The notes: generated by a model from the sequence alone, not told the origin. A stretch of DNA of 64,000 nt from Oikopleura dioica (GCA_907165135.1 OU015567.1:14823001-14887000); one strand, 5' to 3'. Positions 32,213-44,621 are shown, counted from the stretch's first letter. Numbers and translations: made by a program.

Positions 32213-34020
32213 ATTTGTTCTGCTGCACGCTGGAAAATCTGTAAATTGTGCGTTTAGTTTACTTAGGGGGAGTCGTGGGGAGGGGATGCACGTTTTACAA
32301 GCAAAGGGATTCCATCACAGCTGACCACAAATTGGTCGTGTTTAGGTTTGGTTAGCCAGACGGTTACGTATCACATAAACGCGCCCAGAAGAAATGTTCT
32401 TATCACTAAATAAACGAAGCTGTCCGGTAATTATCAGGAACTTCTATTCGACGATGATGATGATCAATGGAATTAAAAATCTTTAAATATCTTCAATTGC
32501 CCCTTATGTTTAATCCGTCTAAAAGCATCTAAATCAACCTCATTTAATTTCCTTATCAGAATTTTTAAGCCCGAACTTGCTGAAATGGTTTGCAGGCAAT
32601 TGAAATTAATTGAAAAGAAGAATCAGCGCTTCTTTTTTGTTGCTTTTTAACTGCTTGTTGTTTCTCTCTGTTAATCAAATTCTCCCAAAGTAGAAAAAAT
32701 ATGGATCGATTGTTACAACTCTCTCTTCTCTCTTGCTGGTCCCCCGGGAAGGCCAATAAAGGCAAAGGGTAACTGGATATCAATTGCCATGGGAGTAGAC
32801 TGGCCCTTGTGTGCTTAGGCGCAGCGGCGGAGGAGGTGACCCTTCACTCAACAACTGAATCGACTCAAAAGGACCTTCACAACCTCATTCATCAAATTTG
32901 CTTTTGTTCTCGTAAATACACAGCCGTTTGTTCAAAATAAAACTGTTACAAAAAATCTTTAACGACCCAATTTTCTAACAAAGACCAAAGTAAGCCCAAT
33001 TTTTTCTATAATTCTACTTGTTTGAACATCTCTTTTGTAGATTATAGCTAGATTTAGGCCATTGTATCTTTTTTTGTAGAATTTAAGCTTGGTTACATAA
33101 GACACGTACTTTTGGCTAATGAGACATTGCGTCGCCGCCGAAGGTTTAAAAAATAAAAACACTACTTTAGGCCATCTCAGCCCTTCTTAATCGTCTTTTG
33201 AACTTTGGTAGATAACAGGCAAGCGCAACGAACTACAGTAAGTCGAACTCTTGAGAAGAAAAAACTGGACGTGGCGGGCACTTGTGGCACTTGTTGAAAA
33301 ACTGAACTAGAATCACAAAAAACTGGCTTGATTTTCTTTTTGAAGTCAAAAGCGGCACCACAATAATAACCGTCAAAATGTAACAATTAAACACTTTCGG
33401 CGAAAAAGCTGACTCACGTGATAGACAAGAATGCTTCTTCGAAGCGACTCCTTTAATTCCCTTCAAAAAAGACTTAACAGAGCGCGTCAATAGTACTTAT
33501 GCAACACGTAAGGCGACAGTAACTCGGCCATTTCCCGTTAAACAGCTTGGCTCGGGTGAAAGGTTCCGCATAAGTTCTATCGTTCCTCCAGCCCAAAAGT
33601 GTACAAAGCGCTAAACATCCAAACATGCCCAGTTTTCGGGGAAGCCGCAGTTGTTACGAAGTGGCAACAAACTAGGATTTTTTAATCTTAATTGGGTCTA
33701 ATTATGTTGTCAATGAAAACGATTTGCATTGTTTTTTTGGAAAAAGACCCTTCTCAAAATAAACCATCAAAACTACCATTCTTCAAATATTTCCTAAAAA
33801 GCTTATACGAAAGAAATGTTAAATTGAGTTGTTGAAATCGAGAATTTCTAGCTTCTCGGATTCGTTTTAGGGCTTGACCCGCCATACCAAAAGCCACGTA
33901 CGCGATTCAATTTACATTTTGATTGAATAAATGGACCGGGATTCTGTAGATACGGGCTTTAGTGAGATGTTTCAGTATATGGTGAGTGTTACAGTATTGA
34001 TCTTACAGGCGCTGGGGGAG
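32213..34020. other. Interval without a resolved gene
   Basis: AT-rich sequence with scattered short open frames. I could not join any into a gene with consistent splice sites, and saw no long repeat. Confidence 0.4.
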
Positions 34021-34655
34021 CTAGATGAGGACTCCGTCGATTTCTCCCTTTTCGAGTTGCTCCATGGTTTCGTCCAAAGTCGAGTTCAGCAATTCTTGCG
34101 CTTGAATTCAAATTTAACGAACCATCAACAGAATTGAATGACTGTACCTGACTCCTTGAGCATCGTCTCCGTTTTGTCCATATCAACGTTGATCTTGCCA
34201 AGGATGGTTTCCATCTGAGCAGCTTTTTCTTTGAAAATTGTCATGGCATGAATCGCATTGTTGATTTCTTTCAGCATTTCGTTCTTTTTAGTTTCGAAGT
34301 TGCGGATTGGCTTTGCTTTCGAATTCGACTTCCGGTTTCCCAGCACTTTTCTTGGCTTTTCATCATCGCTTTCGAACGATTTCATCATTTTTGAGCTCAC
34401 TTTGAAATTTAAAAATCTCAGAAATCATTTCCTAGAATCTGAAGATTCGTCTCGATCGCGTTTTCTATTGCTGCTTTGATCGACTGCCTGGACGACTGTC
34501 ATATTCTAATGGGATGGAAAAGTCTAATTGAAAAAGTCGAAAAGGAATTCGCCTCCCCTTTCCTGTTGATTTTGTTGCTGCATCATTGTCTGCATGAATG
34601 TGTTGAACATGGCTTGCATGTCCATTCCAGGAGGCAGTTGGAAACTTCCGTTCAT
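34021..34655 (-). CDS. Small coiled-coil nuclear-type protein with GA-AG and GC-AG introns
   Basis: Four exons (about 34,553-34,655; 34,432-34,495; 34,148-34,395; 34,021-34,100) sum to 495 nt, 164 residues. The N-terminus is Met/Gln-rich (FNTFMQTMMQQQNQQER), followed by a basic, phospho-like stretch (SNRKRDRDESSDSSSK), Lys-rich KAKPIRNFETKK, and a helical C-terminus ending LEKGEIDGVLI. No family recognised; basic patches suggest a nuclear protein. Intron 2 (34,396-34,431) reads GA-AG and only this choice keeps the frame; intron 1 (34,496-34,552) fits GC-AG (or GA-AG). Intron 3 is GT-AG. Confidence 0.5.
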
Positions 34656-34698
34656 TTTCTACGGACTTATTGTCAAACTGGTTTATTTCTGAGGGTTT

Positions 34699-34852
34699 AC
34701 TCGGCAACCTGTGTAGAAACCTGAGTGAGCCTCTGAAAAATCTAAAATGAAAAGCCGCAACGCGGCTTCGTTTTAAAAAAAAAATCATTTTTTAAAAAAT
34801 TTCATTTCAGCTTTTTCAAAACTTGACTAAGGTTTTCTACACAAGTTTCCAA
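34699..34852. mobile_element. AGCCGC-palindrome element, degraded copy
   Basis: Left arm CTCGGCAACCTGTGTAG with CCTGAGTGAG, one hairpin AAAGCCGCAACGCGGCTT, right arm CTAAGGTTTTCTACACAAG. Next to another copy at 34,857. Confidence 0.6.
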
Positions 34853-34856
34853 GGCT

Positions 34857-35050
34857 GGGCTCGAAAACCTGAGTCAGGTTTTGAAGAGCTAAAATTGATA
34901 GCCGCGAACTGGCTTTGCGAAATAATCACTCTTTTCTATAAAAATATTGGCGAAGCCGCTTTGCGGCTTCGAATGTTAAAAACCGCTACGCGGCTATCAA
35001 TTTTAGCTCTTCAAAACCTGACTCAGGTTTTCTACGCAAGTTGCGAAGCC
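34857..35050. mobile_element. AGCCGC-palindrome element
   Basis: Left GGGCTCGAAAACCTGAGTC, right CTCAGGTTTTCTACGC, inner hairpins GAAGCCGCTTTGCGGCTTC and AACCGCTACGCGGCTATC. About 195 bp. Confidence 0.65.
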
Positions 35051-36024
35051 AATCTCTAAGTTACTGACCTTTACTCTGTTGATCTCTATCTGAGATTGTT
35101 CTGTTGAACCGGCAGAATATCAATAGAAAATCTAGAAATTGATAAGACTGAGAAAGACTAGAAAGGGACTCTTTTTTCCGGAAGGTTGAAAAAAAAGAAA
35201 GATCTTTGATGAAAAACTGCATTCGGGAGGCCAGTTGATTTTTTTTGTTTCTGAAAATCGAGCGTTATCCGCAGGTTGATTCTCAATATTTGACGAAAAG
35301 CGAACGTGGGATGGTCTGTCCGTCGCTCAGGTGGGTGTCGGATTTACGCCGAAAATTGCCTCAATTGGGATCAGATCTACGTTTCCATTCTGGGTCTGCC
35401 GGATCATCCCCGCCTCGCCCAAGAGAAAGAATCATCAGCTTGCGGCGAGCCATAAACATCACCATACGTAATATCGTATTTGACGAAAGTTAGAGACTCT
35501 CACCAAAATCGACCCAGCATCACTTTTTTCTCCAAGAAGACAACAATTTAATCCGCTATTTTTTATGCTGATGCACTTATTTTGTACACGAATGCTTTGT
35601 CTACGTTTTTGTTGATGCTTTTTGTTAGAAAAGTGATTTGTTTCCGTTGAATTGATTCATTTCACCACGTTTTGATACTAACAATGGTTTGTTTGGAGCA
35701 TCGTATACGCATTTCGAAGCATTCTAACGTCTTTTTACGAAATATGATGAAAAAAATGAGTCACGTTACTTTTCTAGCGCCGAAAAGAGACTCCAATTCG
35801 TCCAGAATACGTTCGAAACTCAAGAGGCACATAGATTGCTGGGCGATAATCTTTACTAAAAGGTCTAAATCAGACTGGTCGACAGTGATTTTCATCTGAG
35901 GATGCTTAGATTGAGAGTTGCCACTTCAGAATTGTCGATTATTCAAGTGATAAGACAGCCATTATAACGTGAGACCCACTTATCAGCTCGAAACTTCAGG
36001 CACAGACGTAATTTATCCTTATCC
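35051..36024. other. Interval without a resolved gene
   Basis: Open frames on both strands near 35,245-35,493 overlap each other and neither has convincing splice sites. No repeat identified. Confidence 0.3.
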
Positions 36025-36124
36025 CTCTGTAGAAAACCTGAGTCAGGGTCTGAAAGAGCTGAAATGCGGCTTTTCATTTTTGATCTTCAAAAACCTGACT
36101 CAGGTTTTCTTCACAGGTTGCCAG
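36025..36124. mobile_element. AGCCGC-palindrome element, deletion copy
   Basis: Both arms (CTGTAGAAAACCTGAGTCAG and CCTGACTCAGGTTTTCTTC) are kept but only one short GCGGC remains between them, so the hairpin core has been lost. Confidence 0.6.
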
Positions 36125-36888
36125 GCTCCGATAAATAGAATCCAAATTGAAGTAGATAAATGTGCTTCTTCTTTTATTCATGAATTCATTTTATTTATTG
36201 ACGCTACAGTCGACCAAAACTCCTTAGAATTCCTCAGAATCTAGCACAATTTATTTTCGTTTCGTTACAAGCCTGTACCGGTAAATTGTTCATCTCCACG
36301 TGGTTGTTAGTTCCGAGCTCTAATTACATTTACTATCAGTCGTTTCTGCCTGTTTATAGCATATTAACTGGGTGTAACCGTAAATTGTTAGCTCTATTTA
36401 CACTCTATTTGATCTTGAAAATGATGAAATCGAGTCTAACATCGATTACGTTCATAATATTTTTACTACCGTTCGAAGCGATCTTTCCTTTCTTTTTTGG
36501 GTCTAATTATAGCTACAGTAATGTGGTCTTGAGCCACTAGAAAAACAGTTTAGTATATTCCGCTACTTTCTAGCAAATTATATCACGCAAAATGTGCTCA
36601 AATGAATGAACTCGAAATACCACTCAAAAACCGCTATATTCCGATAAAGATATAATATCATGGTGGAGCGAAAGGGCTCAGATGTAACAATTTTCATGGC
36701 CGCAGCGCAAACACCAAGCCAGCAGCTGATTACGCAAGGCGCTTCTAACCGTAAACGAGTTATCTTGCAAAATTGGACGCCTCTCTGATCCAGCCGCCTC
36801 ACGTTATGTTCAGTTTTTACTTCAGACAACGGCGAATTGATTAGACCTTCTATTCAGGTTCAAGAAGAATGAACGAGGCTTGGAATCT

Positions 36889-37100
36889 TGGCTCAGGACC
36901 CCTGAGTCAGGGATCTCAAAACCTGAGTCAGGTCAGAATCCGATAGAGCTTTGAATTGTTTTAGAAATACAATCAGTTCGATCTATTTCAAAATTCTGAT
37001 GAAGCCGCTTTGCGGCTTTGTTCTAAAAAAGCCGCTACGCGTCTTTTCATTTTAGCTCTTTCAGAACCAAGCTCAAGTATTAAACTCAGATCGCTGAGCC
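36889..37100. mobile_element. AGCCGC-palindrome element, degraded copy
   Basis: CCTGAGTCAG motifs at the left, GAAGCCGCTTTGCGGCTTTG and AAAGCCGCTACGCG hairpins at the right, right arm weakened (CAGAACCAAGCTCAAG). Confidence 0.55.
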
Positions 37101-37928
37101 CAATTGTGTTCAAAATTGAACCGACCATTTGTGAACCTAGCTGCCCGGCACCCCAATTAGTATAGCAATCATAAATGAGCATGCTAACATATTTCGGTAC
37201 AGAAGATTGATTGATTTGCAATCAACGTTTCTTATTCGAATAGAATCATCACGTTTTATAAGCCCGGCTTCGGCGAATCTCGCTAATTGAATTAAGCAAA
37301 TGTTCGGATTTTTCAACAAAACGGTTTTGATTAGGTCGTCATGAGCAAATCTCGAGCGGGGCTGAAGCCTCGTCCAAATATCAAATTTCAAACTTTCGAT
37401 AAAATAAATTTGCGCCGCCCCCTCTCACCATAATACGATCATAATATCATGTCATTTGGGAAAGAGTCATCATCGTTTGTTTTCTTTCCAGATTGGAACA
37501 GTTCTTCCTCAGACGACGCAAGTACTTCCGCCGCGTTGGCGCTTCCATTCCGCCGCATCGGAGGTCACTTCTTTTAATCAGAGCACTACTTTTTAAAAAA
37601 GAATTCCTCTTTCGACGTAAAGGCTCAGCGAGATTATTTCTCGCGCGTGAAATTTTCACTGCCGGGAATTTTCGTAAAAGGAGGATGTCGGATGCGAGAT
37701 TTCCAAAGTTTTAAGAATACACGTTTTTTAATTTCGAATTCTGAAATCTTCTGAAATAGATTTTCGAATTGGTCAACAAAATCAGAATTGGTTTTACAGG
37801 TTAATCGTCTTTTTGGCTATTCTCGGGACTCTAGTCAATCCAGATTGAGGATTATCCGCTGTACTACTAGTACCCACTCCTAAGGAGCCCTAGGTGAAAA
37901 AAAGATACAATTGCCGCGCTAACTATCG

Positions 37929-38146
37929 TCAAATTCTGAGTGAGCTTCTGAAAAATGTAGAATGAAAAGCAGCGTAGCGGTTTTTCTAAAAACGAAGCCG
38001 CGAAGCGGCTTCGCAAATAATATCATTTGAATCTGTCTCCAAATTTCGGTGAAGGCGCTTTGCGGCTTCATTCTTGAAAAAACCGCTTTTTGGCTTCTTT
38101 CTTGAAAAAGCCGCTATGCGGCTTTTCATTTTTGCTCTTGGGCTTA
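37929..38146. mobile_element. AGCCGC-palindrome element, core copy with weak arms
   Basis: Hairpins GAAGCCGCGAAGCGGCTTCG and AAGCCGCTATGCGGCTTTTC are intact while the outer CTCGGCAACC arms are almost gone. Confidence 0.5.
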
Positions 38147-38586
38147 ACTTTGAGGAATATAAAAAAATCTAAATTTGTATTGATAGTCGAGCTCAATTAT
38201 TAGTTCATTTCAACATCTGCTCGTCATATTCAACGCAGACGTCACATTTCACAAAAGTCGACTAACTCTGGATGTTTTCGCAACACACGATAGTCATGTG
38301 CTATCTGCGCTGTTTCCCGATAACCGGAACTGGAAGACCTTTTTGAAGCGAAAATTCAATCTTCACCTTTTTCGTTTTATCTCAACACTGGAGGTGTTGG
38401 CGCTTAATCCGGCGCGATTCATGGTGTGTAAATAGTGAACGAAATTTTCTCACTAAAATTTTCGCCGAGGAAACAGCGGATTAATCCACTTGGATTCAAA
38501 CACAAATGAACTGATTTTGAAAATGATTTTCACAGAAAAAATATCTTTTTTAGATATTTTTATTTCCAGCATTTCTATATTCTCAT

Positions 38587-38941
38587 AAATAAGGGGACCC
38601 CAAGGGAAAATATTTCATTTTTATTTTCAGTATCTTCAATAAAAAGTAAAGGAGGGGGTCCCTTATTTACCGGACAAATAACTCTTGTAGGTCTTCCTTT
38701 TAACGGACTTGATAATCGTTAAGGGAGTCACCATTTAAACGGATTTTTTAGCTCCAGGTTTCTTGCCTGGATTTTTGATGAAATCCGTTTAGCTGGGGAC
38801 CCCCTTAATGAATATTGAGCCTGTTGAAAGGAACACCTTCAAGATTTATTTGCCCGTTAAATAAGGGACCCCCTTCTTTACTTCCTATTGAAAATGCTGA
38901 AAATAATAATGAAGTATTTTCCCTTGGGGTCACCTTATTTC
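38587..38941. repeat. Foldback repeat of about 355 bp with ATTTTAACGG-type core
   Basis: Left arm starts ATAAATAAGGGGACCCCAAG and contains GGGGGTCCCTTATTTACCGG; the right arm is its diverged inverted copy (CCCGTTAAATAAGGGACCCC ... CCCTTGGGGTCACCTTATTT). Between them lie AACGGACTT/AAACGGATTT units shared with copies at 29.6 and 62.1 kb. Confidence 0.65.
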
Positions 38942-39455
38942 ATTTTTCAATAGAAATTCTTGAGATCTAATAAGACTTCTATTTTTAGCCAAAAATTGCC
39001 GCTGCATGCTGCATATAATTTATTTTTAATCAGAGCCGGAAATCAAATCTGCTTGTTGGTGAACGTGCCAAATCAAAAAAAAAACTTCTAACGCAGCGAA
39101 GCAAATTTGAAATTGCCAAATATTGAAAAAAATCGGGAAAAACGTTTTGCGCGTTCATTTCATTACCCGCATCGGAATTCGTGCCATCGCGAAAATCTGT
39201 ATGAAAAAAATCGTAACGGAACGCGGGAGCACTCTGAGCCGACGTGGGATATTCATTCGAGATTACATTTTTCGTGAAATCGTGTGTGAGGAATGCTCCC
39301 ACTACAGTGCGGGCGACAGGTGGACAGGAAGCAAAGTGTAATTATCGGAAATGGAATTTTTATCCGAGGAGACTTTAAAACGTGGATTTTTTTCCTATAT
39401 GATCATTATGTCTGACTAATTTTCGTCTTTCGGATTGTTACTACTAGACTAGAAC

Positions 39456-39700
39456 CAGAGCTGCAAATTTTGCTTTATTTTTGCTGAGCTGAGCTGACCT
39501 GAGTAAAAATTTCTCTGAGCTGAGCTGGCAATTTTCAGAGGTCATTGAGCTGAGCTGAGCTGAGCAGAACAGATCATGCTCAAAAATAATTGAGCTGAGC
39601 TGAGCGAAAATTGTGTGAGCTGAGCAGATCAGGTCAATTTAAAAATCACTGAGCTGAGATTATTTACCCTATTTTGAAGAAAGCCAAAGTTGGGCAAAAC
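39456..39700. mobile_element. hAT-type AGCTGAGCTC foldback, decayed copy
   Basis: Left end CAGAGCTGCAAATTTTG matches the inverted repeat of the copies at 12,740 and 47,120. The interior is GAGCTGAGCTGAGC repeats. The right end is degraded (GAAAGCCAAAGTTGGGC) and no duplication is recognisable. Confidence 0.6.
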
Positions 39701-40105
39701 GCGGCTTTTTTTCGTTTATCATCGAAGCCGCAAGCGGCTTTTCAATTATTTATCATCTTTCAGCAACTTTATTAACAGTCAGAATTGATCTGAAAACATT
39801 TGTTTTACTATATATATAGTTTACTATACAGGAAGAAAAATCGATTATGTGTGAATTAACGATAATTAAAATCAAGTAAATCCTTCTGGTGTTTACATTA
39901 TCTCGCTATATGTTAACATTTGTTCTCCAAACAATTTTAGATCTATGAAAATATATAAAATGACTGGAGAAATCAAGAATATGGTTTCTGAAAATGTTTA
40001 ATTCGATGATCCTGTTTGCTATTTTCTAGTTTTCTGGCTTTTGTGAAAGTGAGAAAGAAGACTAAATGTGAGTAATCACTGTGGCAGCAAGGTTCTAGTA
40101 ATTGG

Positions 40106-40882
40106 GTGTCGTTTCGTCGCTTCGACGTGTGTCCACAGAGGAAGTCGGTGTCGCCATGTCTGGGGACCTTTTCGCAGCTCGCCTCGCCGTCCGACGTCGC
40201 CGTTTTCGCGAAATCAGACCAGCTTCTGGAGTCGCCACTTCCGGACAAGAAGGGCAGGGAGCGAGGCATCACACGAACCCTCTTCCAAAATCAGTTTCCG
40301 TTCTACGACCTTTCCGATAATTCGCCTCCCTAACTGAAACGAATGCTCCACGAGTCGATGACGTTTGCATTTTGAAGATTTAGAATCGTATAAATATCGA
40401 TTCAACAAAGCCTCAAAATGAATCTGGACCTGAGACCTACTACTGAGAGTCTTCACTATGTTTTCTTTCAAAACCCTGACTCAGGTTTCTACACAGGTTG
40501 AACTCAGGTCAACCAAAAACGAAGAACGATAGGAACCCTATCAGAGGGTACTCCGGATACCGTAAGTAATGGACCGCGCTTCATTTTTCCATTTCTTCGC
40601 GAAGAGGATAATCCACTGCGCCTTGGAGAAAACAGCGTTATTGAATAGTCGAATCCGCTGCTTGTGAAATCCGACGTTACGTTGAGTGTGAGTTTGTGTG
40701 TCATCAGTCGAGAGCCAGATTAATGGATGCGCCCGTCAGAAAATGAGAGCACTCCGGAACTCAAAGCGGAAGTTTTCAGTCTTCACGAAAACCCAACCGC
40801 CGATTGTGCTCCAGTTGATTATAGAACAACTAGCCCGGCTGCTTGGACACGAACAACGTTTGGAACGGACGGATTCCATGCT
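40106..40882 (+). pseudogene. Coding-like remnant with in-frame stops
   Basis: Plus-strand stretches with coding character occur in order: SPSDVAVFAKSDQLLESP and TLFQNQFPFYDLSDNSPP, then after an element fragment (40,471-40,500) DNPLRLGENSVIE followed by TAG, SNPLLVKSDVTL, and after a plausible GT-AG intron NESTPELKAEVFSLHENPT and DYRTTSPAAWTRTTFGTDG. At least one internal stop interrupts the order. Either a pseudogene or a gene whose splicing I cannot resolve. No family recognised. Confidence 0.3.
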
Positions 40883-41325
40883 TAACTCGTGCATCCAAAT
40901 TCCGACCTGAGTTGTGCCTCGTCAGATAATTTCGCTTCCTGTTACCGTAACCATGATTTCTTTGATTTCGAAATCGTAATTTTTAATTTACGGAACTTTG
41001 GCGGCTGATGACGATAGCGAAGAGTATTGATCATAAAAGTTTTAAGCCAATTTCATGGTATGATGATGTTTCCCAAAATGATTCCCAAAGGTGACACCCT
41101 TAGCTCGTCTCAATGCACCGAGATGACAGCGATCGGACTTTTACCAGAATTTCACGTGCTGCTCGGGCAGTTTTTATTCTTCACTACAACTTCGCAATCA
41201 TGTGTTATTTTTAAATATTTAACTATTTGACCTTCACAGATTTCAGTATATAATATTCGTGAAATCTTAAAAGATTGCACTGGTAGATGCTGTAGAAAAA
41301 AATTAAAAATCTGATAATTGGCAAA

Positions 41326-41952
41326 ATGTCATGGGAAGAACCGTACATCGAAATGTACGAGATTTATAACAATACATATACTGAGAGTTCCCGAAGTCGA
41401 CCGTTTACAAGTGCTAAAGAAACTCCAACCGCTTACCGTGAACGGAAAGCTAGGCAAAAGAGAGAATATGAAGAACGACAACGAAATCGTTTACAAAGGC
41501 AAAGGGAGTATGAAGAAAGACAACGAAAAAGAGGCTAGAATACGAGGAACGACAGCGAAATCGCTTGCAAAGACAAAGGGAGTATGAAGAACGGCAGCGG
41601 AATCGCGAAATTAGAAAACGTGAATATGAAGAGCGAAAACGGATCCGAGAGCAAAATAAAATCAATAAAGTAAAATTAAAATTATAAAAAAGCAAAAGTG
41701 AAAAATTAAGACTGAACGAATTTTGAAAATTCCCGCTGAAAAATATGGGAAAATAATTGGCCGAGGAGGAAAAACCATTAACTCAATGCGAAATGATTAC
41801 GATGTAAAGATGCACTTGAATGCATGTCAGCTAAAAATTTATGGAGATTATTGGAACGTAAGAAACTAAAAAATATTCATTCAGTGAGAATCAATTGACA
41901 ATCAATTAAGGTTGACCGTGCTGAGGAAGCAGTTAAAGCACTTCTTGACTGA
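41326..41952 (+). CDS. KH-domain RNA-binding protein with Arg/Glu-rich helical repeats and a frameshift
   Basis: From ATG at 41,326 (MSWEEPYIEMYEIYNN) the protein runs into tandem basic-acidic repeats (REYEERQRNRLQRQ). A frame change at about 41,530-41,540, at a run of five As, is needed to continue as LEYEERQRNRLQRQREYEER. After a GT-AG intron (ends at 41,700) comes a KH domain: TERILKIPAEKYGKIIGRGG with the GxxG loop (GRGG), KTINSMRNDYDVKM, and after a second intron AEEAVKALLD-stop. KH domains bind single-stranded RNA. One added A restores the whole frame, so this is either a sequencing error or a recently broken gene. No specific orthologue is evident. Confidence 0.6.
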
Positions 41953-42324
41953 TGTTCCTTAATAAAATTATTGGTCGAAATTTCTTTGAAAGGCTTCGTT
42001 TTTTTACAAAAGTCAACTTATAAGTCGTTGAGATTTCAGTCAAACTGCAGGAGGCGGAAAAACGGCTGAAACGGTTCCAGCAGATATCGATGCAATCTGA
42101 CATTATTTGTTTATAATGTGACCGCAGCGACTCAGAATTTATAGGTTCTGATGCTCACAAACCGAATTGTTTTGGGCTCAGACGGCATTGTTTTGCAAAT
42201 ATTAGCAGTGGCCGATTTGCCAGTTCAAGAAAATGTCACAACGCCAGGACTTCGATAAAATTCCGTATCTTTTTGTTGATTTGGGAGGCAAATTATGCCG
42301 TTTTCAATTGATAATTGCGAAAAC

Positions 42325-42628
42325 TAGGGTTGATATTTGAAGGGGTTTGTATGTAGAAATCCTGAGTCAGGATTCCAAAAGCTGAAATAGAAAGCCGCGC
42401 AGCGGCTTTTCCAAAAACGAAGCCGCGAAGCGGCTTCGCAAAATTAATCGTCTTGTTTTCTGTATTTCTAACAAAGCCGCGTAGCGGCTTTATTTTCTCA
42501 AGGAATTAAGAAAATGAGATGATAATTTTGGCGGTTTATGGAGAAGCCGCTGCGCGGCTTTCTATTTCAGCTTTTTTAATCCTGACTTAGGTTTTTTACA
42601 GACTTATTCCTTCAAATATCAACCCTAA
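42325..42628. mobile_element. AGCCGC hairpin core inside different terminal repeats
   Basis: Outer inverted ends TAGGGTTGATATTTGAAGG and CCTTCAAATATCAACCCTAA (about 19 bp) enclose CCTGAGTCAGG arms and four AGCCGC-type hairpins (for example GAAGCCGCGAAGCGGCTTCG). The outermost ends differ from other copies. Confidence 0.6.
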
Positions 42629-43484
42629 TCAATAATCAACCCAGCCTTCATAAGTCCTGAGTCAGGTTTTATTCACCTTTTGCCGAGCCGAGCTTCGGAC
42701 GTCGAAAAAGTGTTTATGCAATGTGAAGAGCTTCGCCCTCAGCTAAGTTTGTCTGATTACGATCCAAATCTCTGTGGAAAAGAAAGCATCCGCAGTGGAA
42801 TCGCCTTTCATCCCTAGTTGAGCGCTCTTCCGCGACACACCCTGCTCAGATTATTTATTGAGTGAGTTCGAATTTTATCTAACCCGCTAATACGCCCGAA
42901 CTCCCGACCAGCCTCTCCCCGATTTTTTATTAGAAAATTAATTCAGTGTTAAAGATGGACCCACGTTTAAACAGATTGCCAGGCAGCTCGTCAACCTTTT
43001 CTCCAAAAGTTCAGCTTCGTTTTTCGCGATTTAGCTGCTAGTACGTGGTATTTCAAAGCCCTTTGGGAAGCGATTTTAATGCAAATTCCGCGCCATGGAG
43101 AATGATCAAACAAGTACCATTGTCAAGCGTTAGAAAGTCGGACACTAATTGTCACTTTTCTAAAATAGCCATTATCTGCGTCACAAGTTAAGTTCATTAC
43201 TGAATAAGTTATTCAGAATAACCATTCGGGAAAGGGGTTGGAGATCTCAAAACCTGAGTTTCCATTTTAGATTGTTTTTTGAGTATACATCGCGACATCC
43301 ATTTCTTTTATCAAAACAAAAGTGACTTTAGTTCTTCATCAATATTTTCTGAGAGATGACTTTTTAGATTTCTAAAGAGTACGAAAAAAATTAAAGAATT
43401 TTTTCATCTAACTTCGTCAAAAATGACTTACCTTAACATACCCCGACTTCATTTTTGACTAATTATCTCGCTTGAATTCAGATT

Positions 43485-43633
43485 GTTTCTAAAATAAAAT
43501 ACTTGCTGAAAATCGAGAAGCCGCTTGCGGCTTCGAGTAAAAAGAAAAAGCCGCGCCTTGCGCGGCTTTTGTTCTCGTATACTGAAGCCGCAAGCGGCTT
43601 CTCGATTTTCAGCAAGTATTTTATTTTAGAAAC
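43485..43633. repeat. Near-perfect 149-bp palindrome
   Basis: Left arm GTTTCTAAAATAAAATACTT... is matched by right arm ...AAGTATTTTATTTTAGAAAC. Both arms contain GAAGCCGCTTGCGGCTTC (or its complement) and the centre is another hairpin, AAAAGCCGCGCCTTGCGCGG. It lacks the CCTGAGTCAGG arms. Confidence 0.8.
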
Positions 43634-44160
43634 TATCAGAATTCCAGTGGTAATTAGTCAGTCAGAAATGAGAGTTTATAAATGGTTATACTGATGTTAC
43701 TTACTGTTCGTTTTAGCCTGAAGTTTAATCTTACGGTATTCCTCCTACTAAAATTTACGGAACATAAGAACAACATACCTCTATTTTTTGCATGAACATT
43801 TATGTCATACAAGAATACCTGTCGTTTTTAGATAGCCTTAGATCTGCCCGCTCATAGCATTCTTATTTTGTCAAGCATGCATATTTCCTTGAGCGCCACA
43901 CAGGGGTTCCACACCATCGATTCTAATTTTCTAAGTGAGCGGCGAGTTTTGTAAAAGTGATGACGAAATATTTTCTGGGTAAAATCTGAACCGATTCATT
44001 ACATATTCTATCCCCTGTCAGACGCGCCGCAATTTTGGGCTGGCTTGACAGCGCAGTTTTTGAAAGGAGACAAATTTCTAATTAATGATACAGCAAGGAA
44101 ATGCTTTGATTCTTTATTAACGGTTTAACGGTTCGAAATTTCACAGGTTCGATTGCCACT

Positions 44161-44403
44161 GGACTCGGCAAACTGTGAATAAAACCTGAGTCAGGGTCAG
44201 AAAGATCTGAAATGAAAAGTCGCGTAGCGGCTTTTTTAAGAACGAAGCCGCGAAGCGGCTTCGCAAAAATTATTTTTTCATTCAATTGAGAAGTTCTTGC
44301 GAAGCCGCTTCGCGGCTTCGTTCTCAAAAAAAAGCCGGTATGCGACTTTTCATTTCAGTTCTTCCCGACCCTGACTCAGGTTTTTTACACAGGTTGCCGA
44401 GCC
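44161..44403. mobile_element. AGCCGC-palindrome element, full-length copy
   Basis: Starts GGACTCGGCAAACTGTG, ends CACAGGTTGCCGAGCC; CCTGAGTCAGG arms; four hairpins in mirror order. Flanks GATTGCCACTG and GAGTGCCAAGCTG look like a decayed duplication. Confidence 0.8.
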
Positions 44404-44621
44404 AAGGAGTGCCAAGCTGGTCGGCCAGTCTTATCAAGAGTAACTCCAGTCGGCAAGTTGTCTGGAATCGCACCGTCTGAAAAAGAGAACCCCGCGGTTT
44501 AATATTTATGAATATTTCGCCGCGAAATAAACCTAATGAATGCATCGAAAACGCTTCTGCGGCAGCGCCTTCGTCGTGGATCAGTGACGTTTTCCCAGCG
44601 TATACGCTAGAGAAGGTGTTA

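Noticed and set aside
34465-34788. Minus-strand frame running through the first intron of the coiled-coil gene
   Set aside because: It reads into a palindromic element upstream; the Met/Gln-rich exon plus splicing gives a better protein.
37449-37577. Intact 42-codon plus-strand ORF (MSFGKESSSFVFFPDW...)
   Set aside because: Coding-like composition but no promoter, splice or family support; could be real, but not supported enough to list.
42040-42830. Coding-like fragments (KLQEAEKRLKRFQQ, then DVEKVFMQCEELRPQL)
   Set aside because: They are separated by a repeat element and I could not find a start codon or compatible phases.
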